64,000 nt of DNA from Clonostachys chloroleuca (lineage: Eukaryota > Ascomycota > Sordariomycetes > Hypocreales > Bionectriaceae), in NCBI GenBank assembly GCA_037952775.1, contig JBANAY010000003.1, forward strand, positions 31,806,001 to 31,870,000, written 5' to 3'. Made by a program: the position numbers and the translations under genes. A model generated the notes under the pieces. The model saw only the letters and a list, made by a program, of their open reading frames with translations, was not told the origin of the DNA and did no database searches. Shown here one piece after another: positions 24,568 through 35,779 of this stretch (position 1 is the stretch's first letter; every line of letters starts with the position of its first letter).

Positions 24568-25023
24568 ATTGGAATATCAATCACAACACCTACATGGAAT
24601 CTTGTTCATGATTAAGATCTGAATTGAAGGATAAATTTGTTTGCAAGAGGCATTAGGGACTTGGCCGTCATCCATGGCAACTGGGTATTTTCAGAGAGCT
24701 GACTTGATAGTTGACTGTTGTCAGTGAGTGATCCAATCCATAGTATCTGCATGCGGCGGAGTGCAGAATAATGTGCAGAATAATAAACTTTAGTGCTCAC
24801 TTACCAATTATCGTTCCATACCGTACCTACGGGAAATCCTGCAGGTACTCAACTCAAGTACCTTAACTCACTCACCTTTGTACTATTTTTGGCAGCTTCT
24901 GTTGAAGTGCTACCCTCTAGTCATAAATTCTTCAAATACCGCCGATTTGCACCCTCCTCTTTTCTGCAGGCGCCTGTGCTCTTTTCTTAAAAGCCAAATA
25001 ATAGTTCACCAAATCCAAACACT
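24568..25023. other. intergenic spacer
   Basis: A short A/T-rich stretch between the orphan and the F-box-like gene, with no feature recognised. Confidence 0.4.
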
Positions 25024-26335
25024 ATGGCGGGGTTTTCCGATGCCCCAGCTGAAGTCATCGACAATATCGTACCGTTCGTCTTACGAAGAGCCGATCTTGC
25101 GAACCTATGCCTCGTCAATAAGGCACTCCACCGGTCTGCAGTGCCTTTTCTTTATTCCAGTATTAAGATAACATGGGACCGAAGACATCCAAACTCCTCG
25201 ATCATTCCTCTGATCCGTACTCTTGTTCAGAGTCCAGAGTTGATTATCCTCATAGATGAGATTTACCTATTTGGAGAATACTTGTCAGATGTTCGAGAGC
25301 GCCCATCATTGAATACGACTGGTATTTCACTTGATCAATTCATTGTTATTATCAATAAGACTCAGGTGCCATATGCCAGCACCTGGCTCGATGGTCCGAA
25401 GTCGGGCAACATGGATGCCTTTGCTGGTCTCCTGGTTGCCAATCTTTCCAGGATTACCAGCCTAAAAATCACCCATAACTTTATCAACGGGGACGACATC
25501 CTCGGCAAAGTCCTTTTGTCTAAAGTCTTTGGCGGGCTGCCTGCATTTGAGCGGCTTAAAAAGATGAGCTATGTCAAGAGAATGGATCGTGGAAATTGGG
25601 ACAGAAATTTGATTGTCGAACACGTTGCATCTCTCTTCCACATACCAACAGTCACGGATATGTCCGTCTCAATGACGAATGAGCCATTTGAGTGGCCAGG
25701 AGGAGAACCTGACCTCGACTGCCTGACCTCGCTGCATATTGAGTGGGCTATTGGCTGTCCTAGCTGAAGTGCTTCTCCTTACACCAAACCTGAAATCACT
25801 CTCCTGGCGCTGGATGTATCACGACAGTATCAATGACGAGCGGGAAACCACGGTTCTAGACTATGACCAGGTTTTTCTAGCGGTATCGCTCGTCGAGGAG
25901 ACGTTGGAAAAGCTGGTTCTTTCTTTTGAGGTTGGGGATGATGATTACGACAGAATTCCTGTAGGGATGGAAATTCGGGGGTCTTTCAACCGTCTCCCCG
26001 AGCTTGAACGACTTAAAGAACTATCCATACCTATGGTATGCCTCACAGGCTTTGGAGCCGAGCCTATACCTTTAGAAGAATATCTTCCGGATAATTTGGA
26101 GATTCTTCATCTCAAATGGCTAAGTTTAATTGACTTTAGCATCAAACTCAAATGGATGGATAATTATAAGAGCCTGGATGATGCTATTGGCCAAATGATG
26201 CAGTCTTTAGCTGAGACTCATACAGGAATCCACTCCGTTACTTCTTCAGTTACTCGAAAGCAGTTGGAGCTCAGGACGAAACGGTGTGCTCCAGGCTGTC
26301 ATATTTGGAATAAACTACCCGAACTATACCAGTAG
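25024..26335 (+). CDS. F-box / LRR-like protein, with a frame break
   Basis: A putative substrate adaptor of an SCF ubiquitin ligase. The N-terminus has an F-box-like pattern: DAPAEVIDNIVPFVLRRADL, then LCLVNKALHRSAVPFLYSSI. The rest is a Leu-rich solenoid with spaced LxxLxI segments, for example LSRITSLKITHNF and LTPNLKSLSWRW. ORF 1 ends at 25767 (LTSLHIEWAIGCPS then stop), while the natural continuation (AEVLLLTPNLKSL) lies in another frame that is open to 26335. The shift lies between about 25743 and 25762 and needs one base removed or two added. No intron fits well. The joined product would be about 435 aa. Fungal F-box families are large and fast-evolving, so a pseudogene is credible here. 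Confidence 0.7.
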
Positions 26336-27197
26336 GGACATGACAACAGGCTGCATTTTGGTGTGGATTCAGAGGTGTCCATGGTATGCTTCAACATCGT
26401 CACGTAGCAGAGATTGATTCGAAGTGATGCTTGCACACACGTCTGCAGGCCAGATCAAATGGGAAACAAAAACCCGCATGCTGGCACAAGTTCGAGAGAA
26501 AACATCATCTTCCACTTGATGTCAGCAAAGAAACCATGCATCCTCTCGACTATAATAGATCTAGGTCAGACAAAGCAGAGGGGAAAGTCGACCCTTCAAA
26601 AGACGATTGGAAACATGACTAGGCACATCACGATTGAAGATGAGACCGACAGTTCTCTCAAAGTTCGTCTATATGGCCAGTCGTGGTGCCTCTCCGGGAA
26701 AAGGCCATGCATGCTGCTCTTGAGATGTTGCAGATTAGGGGGTGTCGTCCTTCAAAGATCATCTTATTATAGGTTACTTGACATAATCCGATGATAATCA
26801 CAAGGGGATCTGTGCGGCTGAGCTCAGCCGTTCATGGTAAGTCTACTGTCAAATTAATTGTAAAACAGAGGTGCAGAAACGACTCAAACGAGATGTAAAT
26901 CGGAAGGCTAGAACAGGAGTCACCGTGTTGTGGCTCCTTCTTACACCTGTCCCATAGTGTGGTCGGTGACTTCTCAACGCATCGAGGAGGGATAATTCTA
27001 GATGAGGCTAATCTAGAGAGATGTCATGTGCGTTCCCTACGAGAGGAATTTCCGTTCATGTCAGGAACACGTTTGGGACTTCAGGGGTAGGTAGCGTGTT
27101 TTTTTGGTCCAGCAAGAACTCTAGATATGAGCCCCAGGTAGATACAATGCAAATACAGTTGATTCACTTCTAGTCCAGTCACATTATATCTAGACAT
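26336..27197. other. intergenic spacer
   Basis: Open frames at 26414-26794 are not protein-like, and I see no repeat or RNA gene. Confidence 0.4.
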
Positions 27198-27863
27198 ATG
27201 GAAGGCCTTGATTTTACCCAGTCCTCTGGCCAGTCCACCATAACGCCTCCAGTGAGAGAATTGCTCTTCCTTTCCTTCCTGCTCTACTGCTTCCTGAGCC
27301 TTGCACCAGCGACTACGAATCATCATGAAGAACGGCAAATCGATGGCGTCGAAAAGCCCGTACCTGCTGTTGTCTGATCCAATCTCGTTTCCGAGAATGC
27401 TTCCCACGTCCCTGTCGCTCCCGATTTAGTCGAAAGAACATCAGACAGCCTAGACGCAAGAGAAAGTAAACGAGGTCTCTTCAGTAAGCTTGCTCCCGTC
27501 CTCGAGAAAACAGCAACTCCGCTGATTAAGGCTGTTGCTGCCCCTGAGAAGGCTACCGCCCCCAATAAGGTCGCGGCGAAGAAGACACCCGCCAACCAAA
27601 AGGCTAGTGCCAAGAAAAGTGCTGCTCCTAAGAAGAATGCTGCTGCTAGGAAGGCTTCTTCTAAGGTTGGTGCTAAAGAGTCGACTGGCAACAAGAAGGC
27701 TGCTGGCGCCAAGACTGGCAATGAGAAGGCAGGTAGTAATAGGAAAGCTAGTGCTAAGAAGACACTTCCTAAGGCTAGCAACAGGAAGGTCATTAACAAG
27801 AAAGCTATCAGCAACAAACAATCTGCTGGTTCTAGAAAGTCTGGCAACAAGAAATCTAAGTAA
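27198..27863 (+). pseudogene. Lys/Ala-rich low-complexity protein, putative secreted, with in-frame stop
   Basis: From ATG 27198 one frame runs to TAA at 27861-27863, interrupted once by TGA at 27375-27377. The N-terminal part has a hydrophobic segment like a signal sequence (RELLFLSFLLYCFLSLAPA) followed by HHEERQIDG. After the stop comes VSENASHVPVAPDLVE and then about 120 residues of repeated Lys-Lys/Ala/Ser/Asn units such as KKTPANQKASAKKSAAPKK. Codons in the tail are strongly biased (AAG, GCT, GCC), so it has been under selection as protein. The tail resembles histone H1 tails in composition, but no globular H1 domain is seen. The large antisense frames here are only its mirror. A sequence error that turned CGA into TGA is possible. 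Confidence 0.45.
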
Positions 27864-29093
27864 TGTGAAAAACAGTTTTCTAGATATACCTACATAGAGT
27901 GCATGAATATGCTGGGTGGAACAGTGGTTCGTTGACATCCAAACTCAATATCTGTGAGAATGGCGAAAATTGATCCAATCCTTTATTAAGTAGAAGCCCT
28001 TGAATATCCAGGAACTAAAGAGATTTCAGCCTGGAGATCTTTCTACTGGCTGAAAAGCCCACTTGAGCGTTATTGAAGCTCATCTAGAGCTCCTGAAGTG
28101 AGGCTTGTACACCAAGTCCAAAGATCTGGTCCAAATATACTTTTGAAAAAAAAAATATATAAGAACTAATCCGTAAGTTCCCTCTACCAGGACACCAAAA
28201 ATATATGTATTTGACCCAAAGAATGCGAAGTGACGGACGTGGAGGGGCTGCACATAGGCAGCGTACCCTAGACACAAGTGCGATGAAGATGTGGCTCTTT
28301 GCCAGAACTTGCACAGGATTTTCGGTGAGGGGCATTGGAGATATGAATTAAATGAAGGTGTGCCAGAAGCGGTGAGCCTATGGGAAGAGGTTGTAGTAAT
28401 GTTGGAAGTTCCTGAACGACAAACTTGTTCCATAACAGCGAGGCCATTTCCGTTGACCTATACAATAATGGATTTAGAGCCATAGTTGAGGATAGTCTCG
28501 AATGAAGATATTTGACTAAACCGCTTAGCTTGATCGCAGACGGATCCAATATGAGTATTCCTTAAAGATTCCAGTTGAAGGTATTCTTGGGAAACCATCC
28601 GTAGCCGTACATGGGCTGGGCAGTCACTTGGCTGCCAAACCTACCCAGGGCATGCCCAGCACTTTTGTCGTATAGAGAAAGGATTGGCAATGGTTTTTAT
28701 TATATTCTCTGTAACTCATTGAATTTATGGTCAGGTACTATGGTTGATTTTTTCATCTCTTCACTTTGCAATTAGTGAGCGGGCTACAGCTTCTACTAGT
28801 ACTGAGTACCTAGAGTGTGACAGTTGCCATCAACCCCTAGGCATCTACCTCAGCACAATACTTCTAGGCAGATACTAGTACCTCTAAAAACGTATACTTC
28901 TCAAATCACTGCCGGGGCCGACCGCTTGTTCTCGCCAATTCTTTGCATGAGGGACCCAGTTAGCCTTCACACCTCCCACTTGCCAGTCTACACTCTGCAC
29001 TCAAGCAATCTGCACTCTGCACTCCAAAGCTTCAACACACCCAACAAAAACTTCACTACTGTTTAGACGTCTTGGGCATCAATTACCGGGAAC
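27864..29093. other. intergenic region
   Basis: About 1.2 kb of A/T-richer DNA. The minus-strand frames at 28080-28549 overlap each other and look random, and no gene was recognised. Confidence 0.4.
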
Positions 29094-29716
29094 ATGGCAC
29101 AAGAAAAGATGGACAAGTCTGTCAATGCTTCTTCAAAAACCCAACCTGCTTCTGATCCCCAACCTTCAATCTCTCTGAAGTTCACTAACAAATCTCTTCC
29201 GAACCCCACCGACTGGCAACATATCGTACTATCCTTCAGACCGACCAAGCTGGAGAAGATCATGGAGAGTGTGGGGAAACCGCACTCCGAGGAGACTCGT
29301 TCCCAGACTTGGTCCGTTGTGGGCGAAGCGCTCTCCAACTCTCTGCTTTCCGCACCAGCTGGCGTGTACATGCAGATGACTACCGTACTTTTTGGAAGGA
29401 CTATTTTCTCTTCACCCGCAGAGGGAATAAGCGGGCTGATGGGACACGAGGGATCCTCGAGGTCAAGATCAAGCAGAAACATGAGGGACGCGAGTGGGAG
29501 GCTCGCTGGCGGGTGGCGCGCCCTCACGTAACTAATTACGCGAGAAACTGTGAGCGATTACGGCTTTTTTAATCTGCACGGCTTTACTAATTAATACTAG
29601 TATTGGCTCGTATTTCCCGGTTGTGTGAAGACAAGAAGAGGCGGTTGGAACTGATGCGCAAGGAGGAGAGACCAGAGGACGAGGAGGGGAAGCCGGACGG
29701 GCAGTGCGGCTCTTGA
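29094..29716 (+). CDS. small unknown protein, split frame
   Basis: I do not recognise this one. It starts at ATG 29094 (AQEKMDKSVNASS), and the first frame is coherent to about 29311 (EETRSQTWS). The better coding sequence then moves to another frame (RVHADDYRTFWKDYFLFTRRG, then LEVKIKQKHEGREWEARW). An intron follows at 29550-29600 (GTGAGC ... CTAATTAATACTAG), and a charged last exon ends KPDGQCGS at 29716. The frame change could be one missing base near 29330-29345 or a 47-nt intron with a weak GTCCGT donor and CACCAG acceptor (29312-29358). Product is about 190 aa, hydrophilic, with no signal peptide. Function is unknown. Confidence 0.55.
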
Positions 29717-31341
29717 GGAGTTTGTTTGCCAGGAGGACTTGTTCGTACCCAGATAATTCTGCACCCACACACTCAGGGCACTCTATTTAACTCTTGCTCA
29801 ACAACCATCAACTCCTGGGACTGGTCAAGCTGGAAAGTTAATAAAGGCCCAAGATAGACCCCCACCAGCAAATCAGAAAACAAGCTTACGCTCACATTGA
29901 AAATCTGTTGAAGATCACAGCCGCTTCACGATAACATTTTCGAATATCCAGCTTCTACAAGCGTTGCTTCGTTGACCTGCTTCATAGGAGCCTACCAGGG
30001 GTACAGCGACTCGGTGTTCAAGTAATAGAATTCTTCTAACCTCTCCTGCACTTCCACATCTCTTTTCGGGCGGCGTCTACACTTACGAGCTTTCTGTTAT
30101 TTTTTATCTTTCTATGTTTTACCTTGGGCTAGTGCTACACCTAGTGACACCAGGTAAAGCATTTGAAGAGGTATGGTTGCTGATTATCCGTTGATACAAG
30201 ATTCCTGCGTGCTAACATAGGGCAGAAGATGTGCTCGGTAATCACCACTCTCTATTATTGTGGCCATTGGGAGGGTGACAGTTTCTTCCATAGCCCAATG
30301 TGCGCAAACGTCGAACACGATACGAAACAGTCGGCTATGGTGTGCGGCAACTGTGGACTTATCTCCCCACCACGTTCACCATCTCCAGGAACATAAGGCA
30401 GGAAGTAGACATTGGAGATAATAGCAGGGAATGCTAGCATATAAATCTATCTAGATTCGTCCTGTGGTTGGGAGGGATGGGCAGGGGGTAACTTCAGGGA
30501 TCTGAGGCTCTAGATTCCCCTCTCGTCTTCATTCTAAGAACTCCTGGGTCCCGTTGCGTATCACTTCTAAAGCAGTCATTACTTGAGGTTTTTGGGCTGT
30601 TCAAAAGACTTCGTATAGGCCAGGCTCTTGTTACAGGATCCGTGAGGCTTGTTACTAAAAGTCGATAAGCATATCATAGCGACGCGGTAAGATGATGCTT
30701 CAGTCGGCCGAAGATTTCCAAAGTGGGAATACAGTGAGAGAATCTTGGACGTCAAGCGATACTTGTATATCATGTTATAGATGAAGATTTTGAAATTACA
30801 CATATACTCGAGGGACTCAATACCTCAATGGACATGTCTTGGTATGACATGGCCGCGGTGGGTCCCGTCAGGTAGTGTTGAGACAGGCGCTTGCCAAGAG
30901 ACCGCCTGTGCACCTGTCTAATTGTTCTATCGGGAGCGCATCAAGTGCCAGGTGGATAAAATATATGTATACGTGAAAGGTCTGAAATTTGGGGCTAAAG
31001 AAGCAGAGTTGTAAGCGAGAGTGTGCGGATTGGGAGCGAGGAACAATGCAATTGGAGTAAGGTGAGACGTGAGAAAAGCCACAAGCGCGCTGCTCCCAAA
31101 GTGTCGATTTTTCACCAAACCGGCGCCGGGGCCACATGCAGTAACAAGTGCACTTACTTCTCACCACCTCTTCGCCGACTCTGGTTCCTATCATCCAACA
31201 ACACCAAATCGCATCACACTGGCCCTTTGACGCTCGCTATCGGAATTGGACACTGGCTAAAGTCGACTCACGCGTCTGCGCCTTGTGTACACACCCAAAG
31301 CTCGCCAGCTGCGCCCCTGTGGCAGCGCGACAGCTCCCAAC
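29717..31341. other. intergenic region
   Basis: About 1.6 kb with no convincing gene. The right end is promoter DNA of PAF1. The minus-strand frame 30868-31194 overlaps that promoter and shows no motif. Confidence 0.45.
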
Positions 31342-32795
31342 ATGTCGTCTGCGCGATCCGGCGAGCGCATGATCCATCAGGACTTCATAGCTCGCATCCG
31401 ATTCTCCAATGCCCTTCCTCCGCCGCCGCACCCCCGAAGCTTCTCGACATCCCCAACACTGGCCTTGCCAGTGGCCAGTACACAACCCCGGGCTTCGCCT
31501 CACGACTTGCCCGGGAGCAGCCCTTGAACATCGAGGTTGATGCCGAGCTGGGCATGCCCCTGGACTTGGTGGGCATGCCCGGCGTGTTCGATGGCGACGA
31601 GAGTAGTATGTCCTAGGCTCTTGAACGCCACCGGCAGAGCTTGCCAGTGGCACTTCTTGGCTCTTCTCACTGACATTATTTCCCAGCTATCCAAGCCCCT
31701 TCACACCAACCTGCGGTCCATCCCCATGACAGAGCCTTGCTGAGGCCAATTGCCGCCCTCGGAAAGAAGAAGGTCGCAGAAGCCACAGTTTCCTTCCTTC
31801 GCCGAACCGAGTACATCTCCAACTTTGCGTCCAAGCGCCACGACGCCGGCGACCCCCGTGCGCTGCTCAACACATCCAAGAAGCCCCGTCGCGCCCCCGA
31901 ACAGGCCGCCGACTCACCCGCAGCAATCAAGCGCAAGATCGACCGCGGGTTCGAGCTCGCCGAGGAGGAACTCAAGCACCCCAAGCGCGTCAGGCACCCC
32001 ACCAAGCGGAACGCCCAGCTCCTCGAGGCCGTCCCCCTCATCCCCGACCTCGACGCCTTCCCCGACTCGGGAGCCTTCGTGACCATCAAGTTCGCCACGA
32101 ACCCCGTCGCGAGCTCGACCGAGTACGACAAGCGCCTGCTCTCGGCTCTCTTCCGACCCATCGACAGGACCGAGGACGAGGACCGGGCGTACGAGGCCGC
32201 CCTCGAGGCCCACCAGCAGGACCCCGAGACCTACCCGAAACCGCAGAACCTGATGAACTACGAATTCTTCCTGCCCCAGAGCAACTCGACCGGCGACAAG
32301 TTCCGCCGCAAGTTCGACGTGCAGAACCCGGACCGCGACAACGAGAACCTCTACACCCACCAGGCCGACGGCGGCGGCTGCTTCCACTTCAACCGCGTGA
32401 GGGAGTACGAGACGGCACAGGAGATCGAGCTCGACCACGGCTCCAAGTACTCGTACGAGATCCTCCTCGCCTCCTGCGGCGACGACGACTACCCGAGACA
32501 AAAGGCCGTCTACTACTACCCCGTGCTGCAAAAGTCCACCATCCGGCCCCAGCGCACCAAGAACATCGCCCGCACCGTCGGAGGCGGCGGCGGCGAGGAC
32601 GAGCAGATCGTCGAGCGCCTCGACGTCACCGTGCAGGACCCCAACGAGCGCATGAAGGACGCCATGAACCGGTACAAGCTCAACCCGCTTAAGTGGGCAG
32701 ACGAGGAGGAGGGCGAGGACCAGGACCAGCGCGAGGCCAGCCAGGACGCAGAGGGCGAGGACCGGGACGCCGAAGGAGAGGAGGAGGATGATTAA
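31342..32795 (+). CDS. PAF1: Paf1, RNA polymerase II elongation-complex subunit, with a frame break
   Basis: The core scaffold of the nuclear PAF1 complex, which travels with RNA polymerase II and promotes H2B ubiquitination and H3 methylation. Exons are 31342-31605 and 31687-32795, giving 457 aa if one missing base is allowed. The N-terminus QDFIARIRFSNALPPPP must run into PPKLLDIPNTGL, but these lie in different frames. The break is within a C/G-rich run at about 31419-31430, too short for any intron. Downstream all family landmarks are intact: LDLVGMPGVFDGDES, RRTEYIS, NYEFFLPQ and the Asp/Glu-rich tail. The opposite-strand 324-codon frame is an artefact of the GC-rich codons. In a conserved gene like this, a sequence error is the most likely cause of the break. 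Confidence 0.92.
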
Positions 32796-33479
32796 AAACA
32801 AAAACAGAAACCGGCATTTTTCTTTCCAACCTAATTCGAAAGTATTAACTCCGGAATCAACAAAAAGAGGGAGAAGAATAGGTAACAACGAGGATAACTT
32901 CCATCAGCGAAATGGTTTATAAAAACAAGAGCCATGGCATACGTTCTCACGGTCCAGGTGGTTTTTCTTTATCCCTGAGACGAAGGCGATTCGGCGAAAT
33001 AATTGATTTCATATTTGGGTTATGTATCTCATCCTTCTTTTCTTTGCTTGCGGCTGTCTTTGTAAATTTTTCATATTCTTTGAGAAATGAATTTTTGGAA
33101 GAGCGTCTCTATATATAAAGTGGTTACATTATCTTTGATAGTAGCCATGTGGTGAATGTGTTTCGTATGTAAATGTTGGTGTGAGGGTGTGCTTGTGTCC
33201 GAGTATCATGTCAGGTCATCCAATCGACCACGCGAGCTCTTCGCTTTATGTACTATTCAAACCTCCCAAAAATGTACGCCGCCGCCGTCAGTGAAGTGAA
33301 AAGGGTAGTGTGACAAAGAAAAACATATGAAGAAACAAAAAAAAACTCCGGCCAAGTGGGTAAGCCCGTCTTCCCAATTTCCCAAAAGATTATGCCATCT
33401 GCTCGCTATATGTGCTGAGGAACAAAACCAAATGACGACCAATTATAACCAAGACATTTATACAAGCCTCATTAATCTA
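32796..33479. other. convergent 3' spacer
   Basis: An A/T-rich stretch between the converging 3' ends of PAF1 and the GT90 gene. It contains polyA/T-rich tracts but no gene. Confidence 0.45.
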
Positions 33480-35779
33480 CTAGTTCGTCTTCTTCAGTTT
33501 TGAAGTCGAACTGGAAGGATCATATCCAATGATTTCCCTGTTATCATCTATTACCCGTGCGTACCTATATCAATCGTTAGTTGGAGATATCTAAAAAATG
33601 AGGGAGGAATAACCTACTCGAGAAGTAATCGGAAGAACCAGGCTTCCATATCCTTCTTTCGTAGCACTCGGTTTGCCCAAGTAGTGCTGGATTTTGCGAG
33701 GTGTTCTGCATCCTCGTCTCCGGCACTACTGCCTGCAAAATAGCGGACAACCTCGAGCCAGTCGTCCCCGTGCAGACTCAGTGGGACATAATGAACCCAA
33801 GGCTTGAGCCACTCATAATGCCACTCACGGAAAAGGGCTAGCTTGTATGTCACGCTATGGCTCTGGAGAAAGGCATAGAAACGACCAGAAAAGGCGTTTC
33901 CATCAATATCAAGCAAGTGCTTGTACTTCCAAGCATCTTGTTGATCAACGTGATCGGTTGGGGTAAAATACTGGATTTGGGCCTCGCAGTCACCAGGATC
34001 GCATTGGCCAATGTGAGAGAAATGAACATCAATGAGGTCACGGTGCTTGCCTCGAGGGACTTCAGAAACTCGCCAGTTTGGCTGCTCCTCGTCGCCCTTG
34101 TTCACCAAGATCTTGGCTTGATCAGGGGCGTTGATCTTGTGAACAAACTGCTGCCGGTGCTGTCGCCTCCAACCGCCATTGCGACTGAACCCACCAGTAG
34201 TCGAGCCGCGCCAGTAAAGTTTGTTGTCCTTTTGTTCCCATGGAAAGTCCTTGGCCTCGTCATATACGACTTTATCGAACCAATACCAAGGCGAAGGGTA
34301 CATTAAATCGGAGAATGAGGAGATCTTGGATTGTGAAAATATGGGGAATAAATCATGGACGACGTTGAATGCGTTGGGCCTGTCAAAGAAGCCATACGAC
34401 GAGCTTAATGATGGAGTCAGGCAGATATCAGCCATGGCCGTGGAGTTGTATACGAACCCAAGCTCGCTGTAGCCATATCTGCTGCGGTCGTCTCCTTGCT
34501 CATCGTCATCGGGAGTCTTGGCTGGGCTGTCGGCCGGGCAAGACATGCGCGAGTTGGTCCAGGTAGATTGATGAGCGAAAACGTTGAATCGAGTGCGCTT
34601 GACCTCGTCAAACATATACCCATCGGTCAGCTCCGGCGCCCGCGGGCTAAAGTCGTTGATGGGCTTCTTCTTTGCATTGGCGGCCGGCATGTTGACACTC
34701 TTGGCCTTGTTGACAAGATGGGCTAGGTCTTCGTGTGAAAGAACAACCCGGGGTTCATCGTGGATGTTGAACGCCAAATCCATGTCAGGTATATATTCAA
34801 TAAACTTCTCAATCATCGACTGGGTAGCGTTTTGTTGCCACTCTTGGCCGCCCTCGACAAGAGTGATTTCGTGGTTGCGGATTGAAATTCCCAAAAGAGC
34901 ATTATCGAACCCAAGAGCCTCCTTGGCTCTTTTCCGAATCGTCTCTGGCTTCAATCCCCAAAAGGGTGTAATTAGCTGGTGGATAGTGTCGAACTCGTCC
35001 ACAAGCTGTACATCGTTATCGGTGGCGAATTGGAACCATTTGTCGAAATTAGGGGGCGGTGGCATCTCATATCGCCTGCGATACTCTGCAACAGCTTCTT
35101 CCAAGGTTTTGGACTGTCGACCTCTGATGTCTCTAAACTCGCGCCTTGCTTCGGTAATGAGGTGGGAAATGGGGTGCAAGCTCGTGTCTTCTACTTTGAG
35201 AGGTCCTGGGCCAGCCTTGGTCTTTGGCCGCTCGCTAACCTCCCATTTAGGTGGCCTCAGGAGCTCCTCCTCATCAGGGCTGTTGTCACTGTCGCCGCTC
35301 TGGTGCTCTTTCGTACGGTCGTCGTTGTCGGCTGGGCGATTCTGATCTTCAGGGCGATCGCTTTTGGGCCGTTCAGAGCCAGTGGGAGGCTCAGGGTGTA
35401 TGGGAGGTGAAGGATGGTGTGGTCGAGGTTCAGGGCCAGGTTTGTGTTCAGGACCAGGCCCGCCGGGTCCAGGAGCTGGAGAGTCTGCTTTCAGTGGCAC
35501 CTCTGGCTGCTGCTGCAATGCAATATCCTGATGTTGCGCAGCATTCTCCGTCGTCCGTCCATCTTGCGCTGGCGCCCCAGGGGGTGGCGGCGGTGGTGGT
35601 TGCGGGGGAGGTGGTGGTCCCTCCCTCGAAGGTTGCCGCAAGGACGCTGTGTTGCGGACGGGGAGATAGTATTCGCGTTCGGTCGCCAGGCACAGGAGAG
35701 AGTAGGCGCAGAAGCCGAGTGAGAACAATCCTATAAAGACCAAGATCTTCCGCCGCCGCAGCATGGTTGAGGCGATCAT
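33480..35779 (-). CDS. GT90 (CAP10-like) glycosyltransferase, type II membrane protein
   Basis: Related to Cryptococcus Cap10, a Golgi glycosyltransferase family (GT90/KDELC-POGLUT related). Exons 35779-33618 and 33564-33480 give 748 aa. The donor sits inside the last codon of the long frame, and splicing adds YARVIDDNREIIGYDPSSS to the C-terminus. Start ATG 35779 is followed by a basic stretch and one hydrophobic segment (about residues 12-32, ILVFIGLFSLGFCAY), giving a short cytosolic tail and a lumenal body. A Pro/Gly-rich stem of roughly 150 residues follows. The CAP10 domain in the second half shows KLYWRGSTTGGFSRNG, DVHFSHIG, KYKHLLDIDGNAFSGRFYAF and WVHYVPLSLHGDD, all typical. The sugar and acceptor are not predictable; family members transfer xylose or glucose. 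Confidence 0.93.

Noticed and set aside
27323..27850. Leu/Ala-rich 'membrane protein' on the minus strand
   Set aside because: It is the reverse of the Lys/Ala repeat codons of the plus-strand gene; the hydrophobic pattern is produced by the repeat.
31914..32888. 324-codon open frame on the minus strand
   Set aside because: It is the antisense mirror of GC-rich Paf1 codons (Val/Leu/Gly text) and has no domain.
34584..35345. 253-codon plus-strand frame
   Set aside because: Shadow of the GT90 gene.
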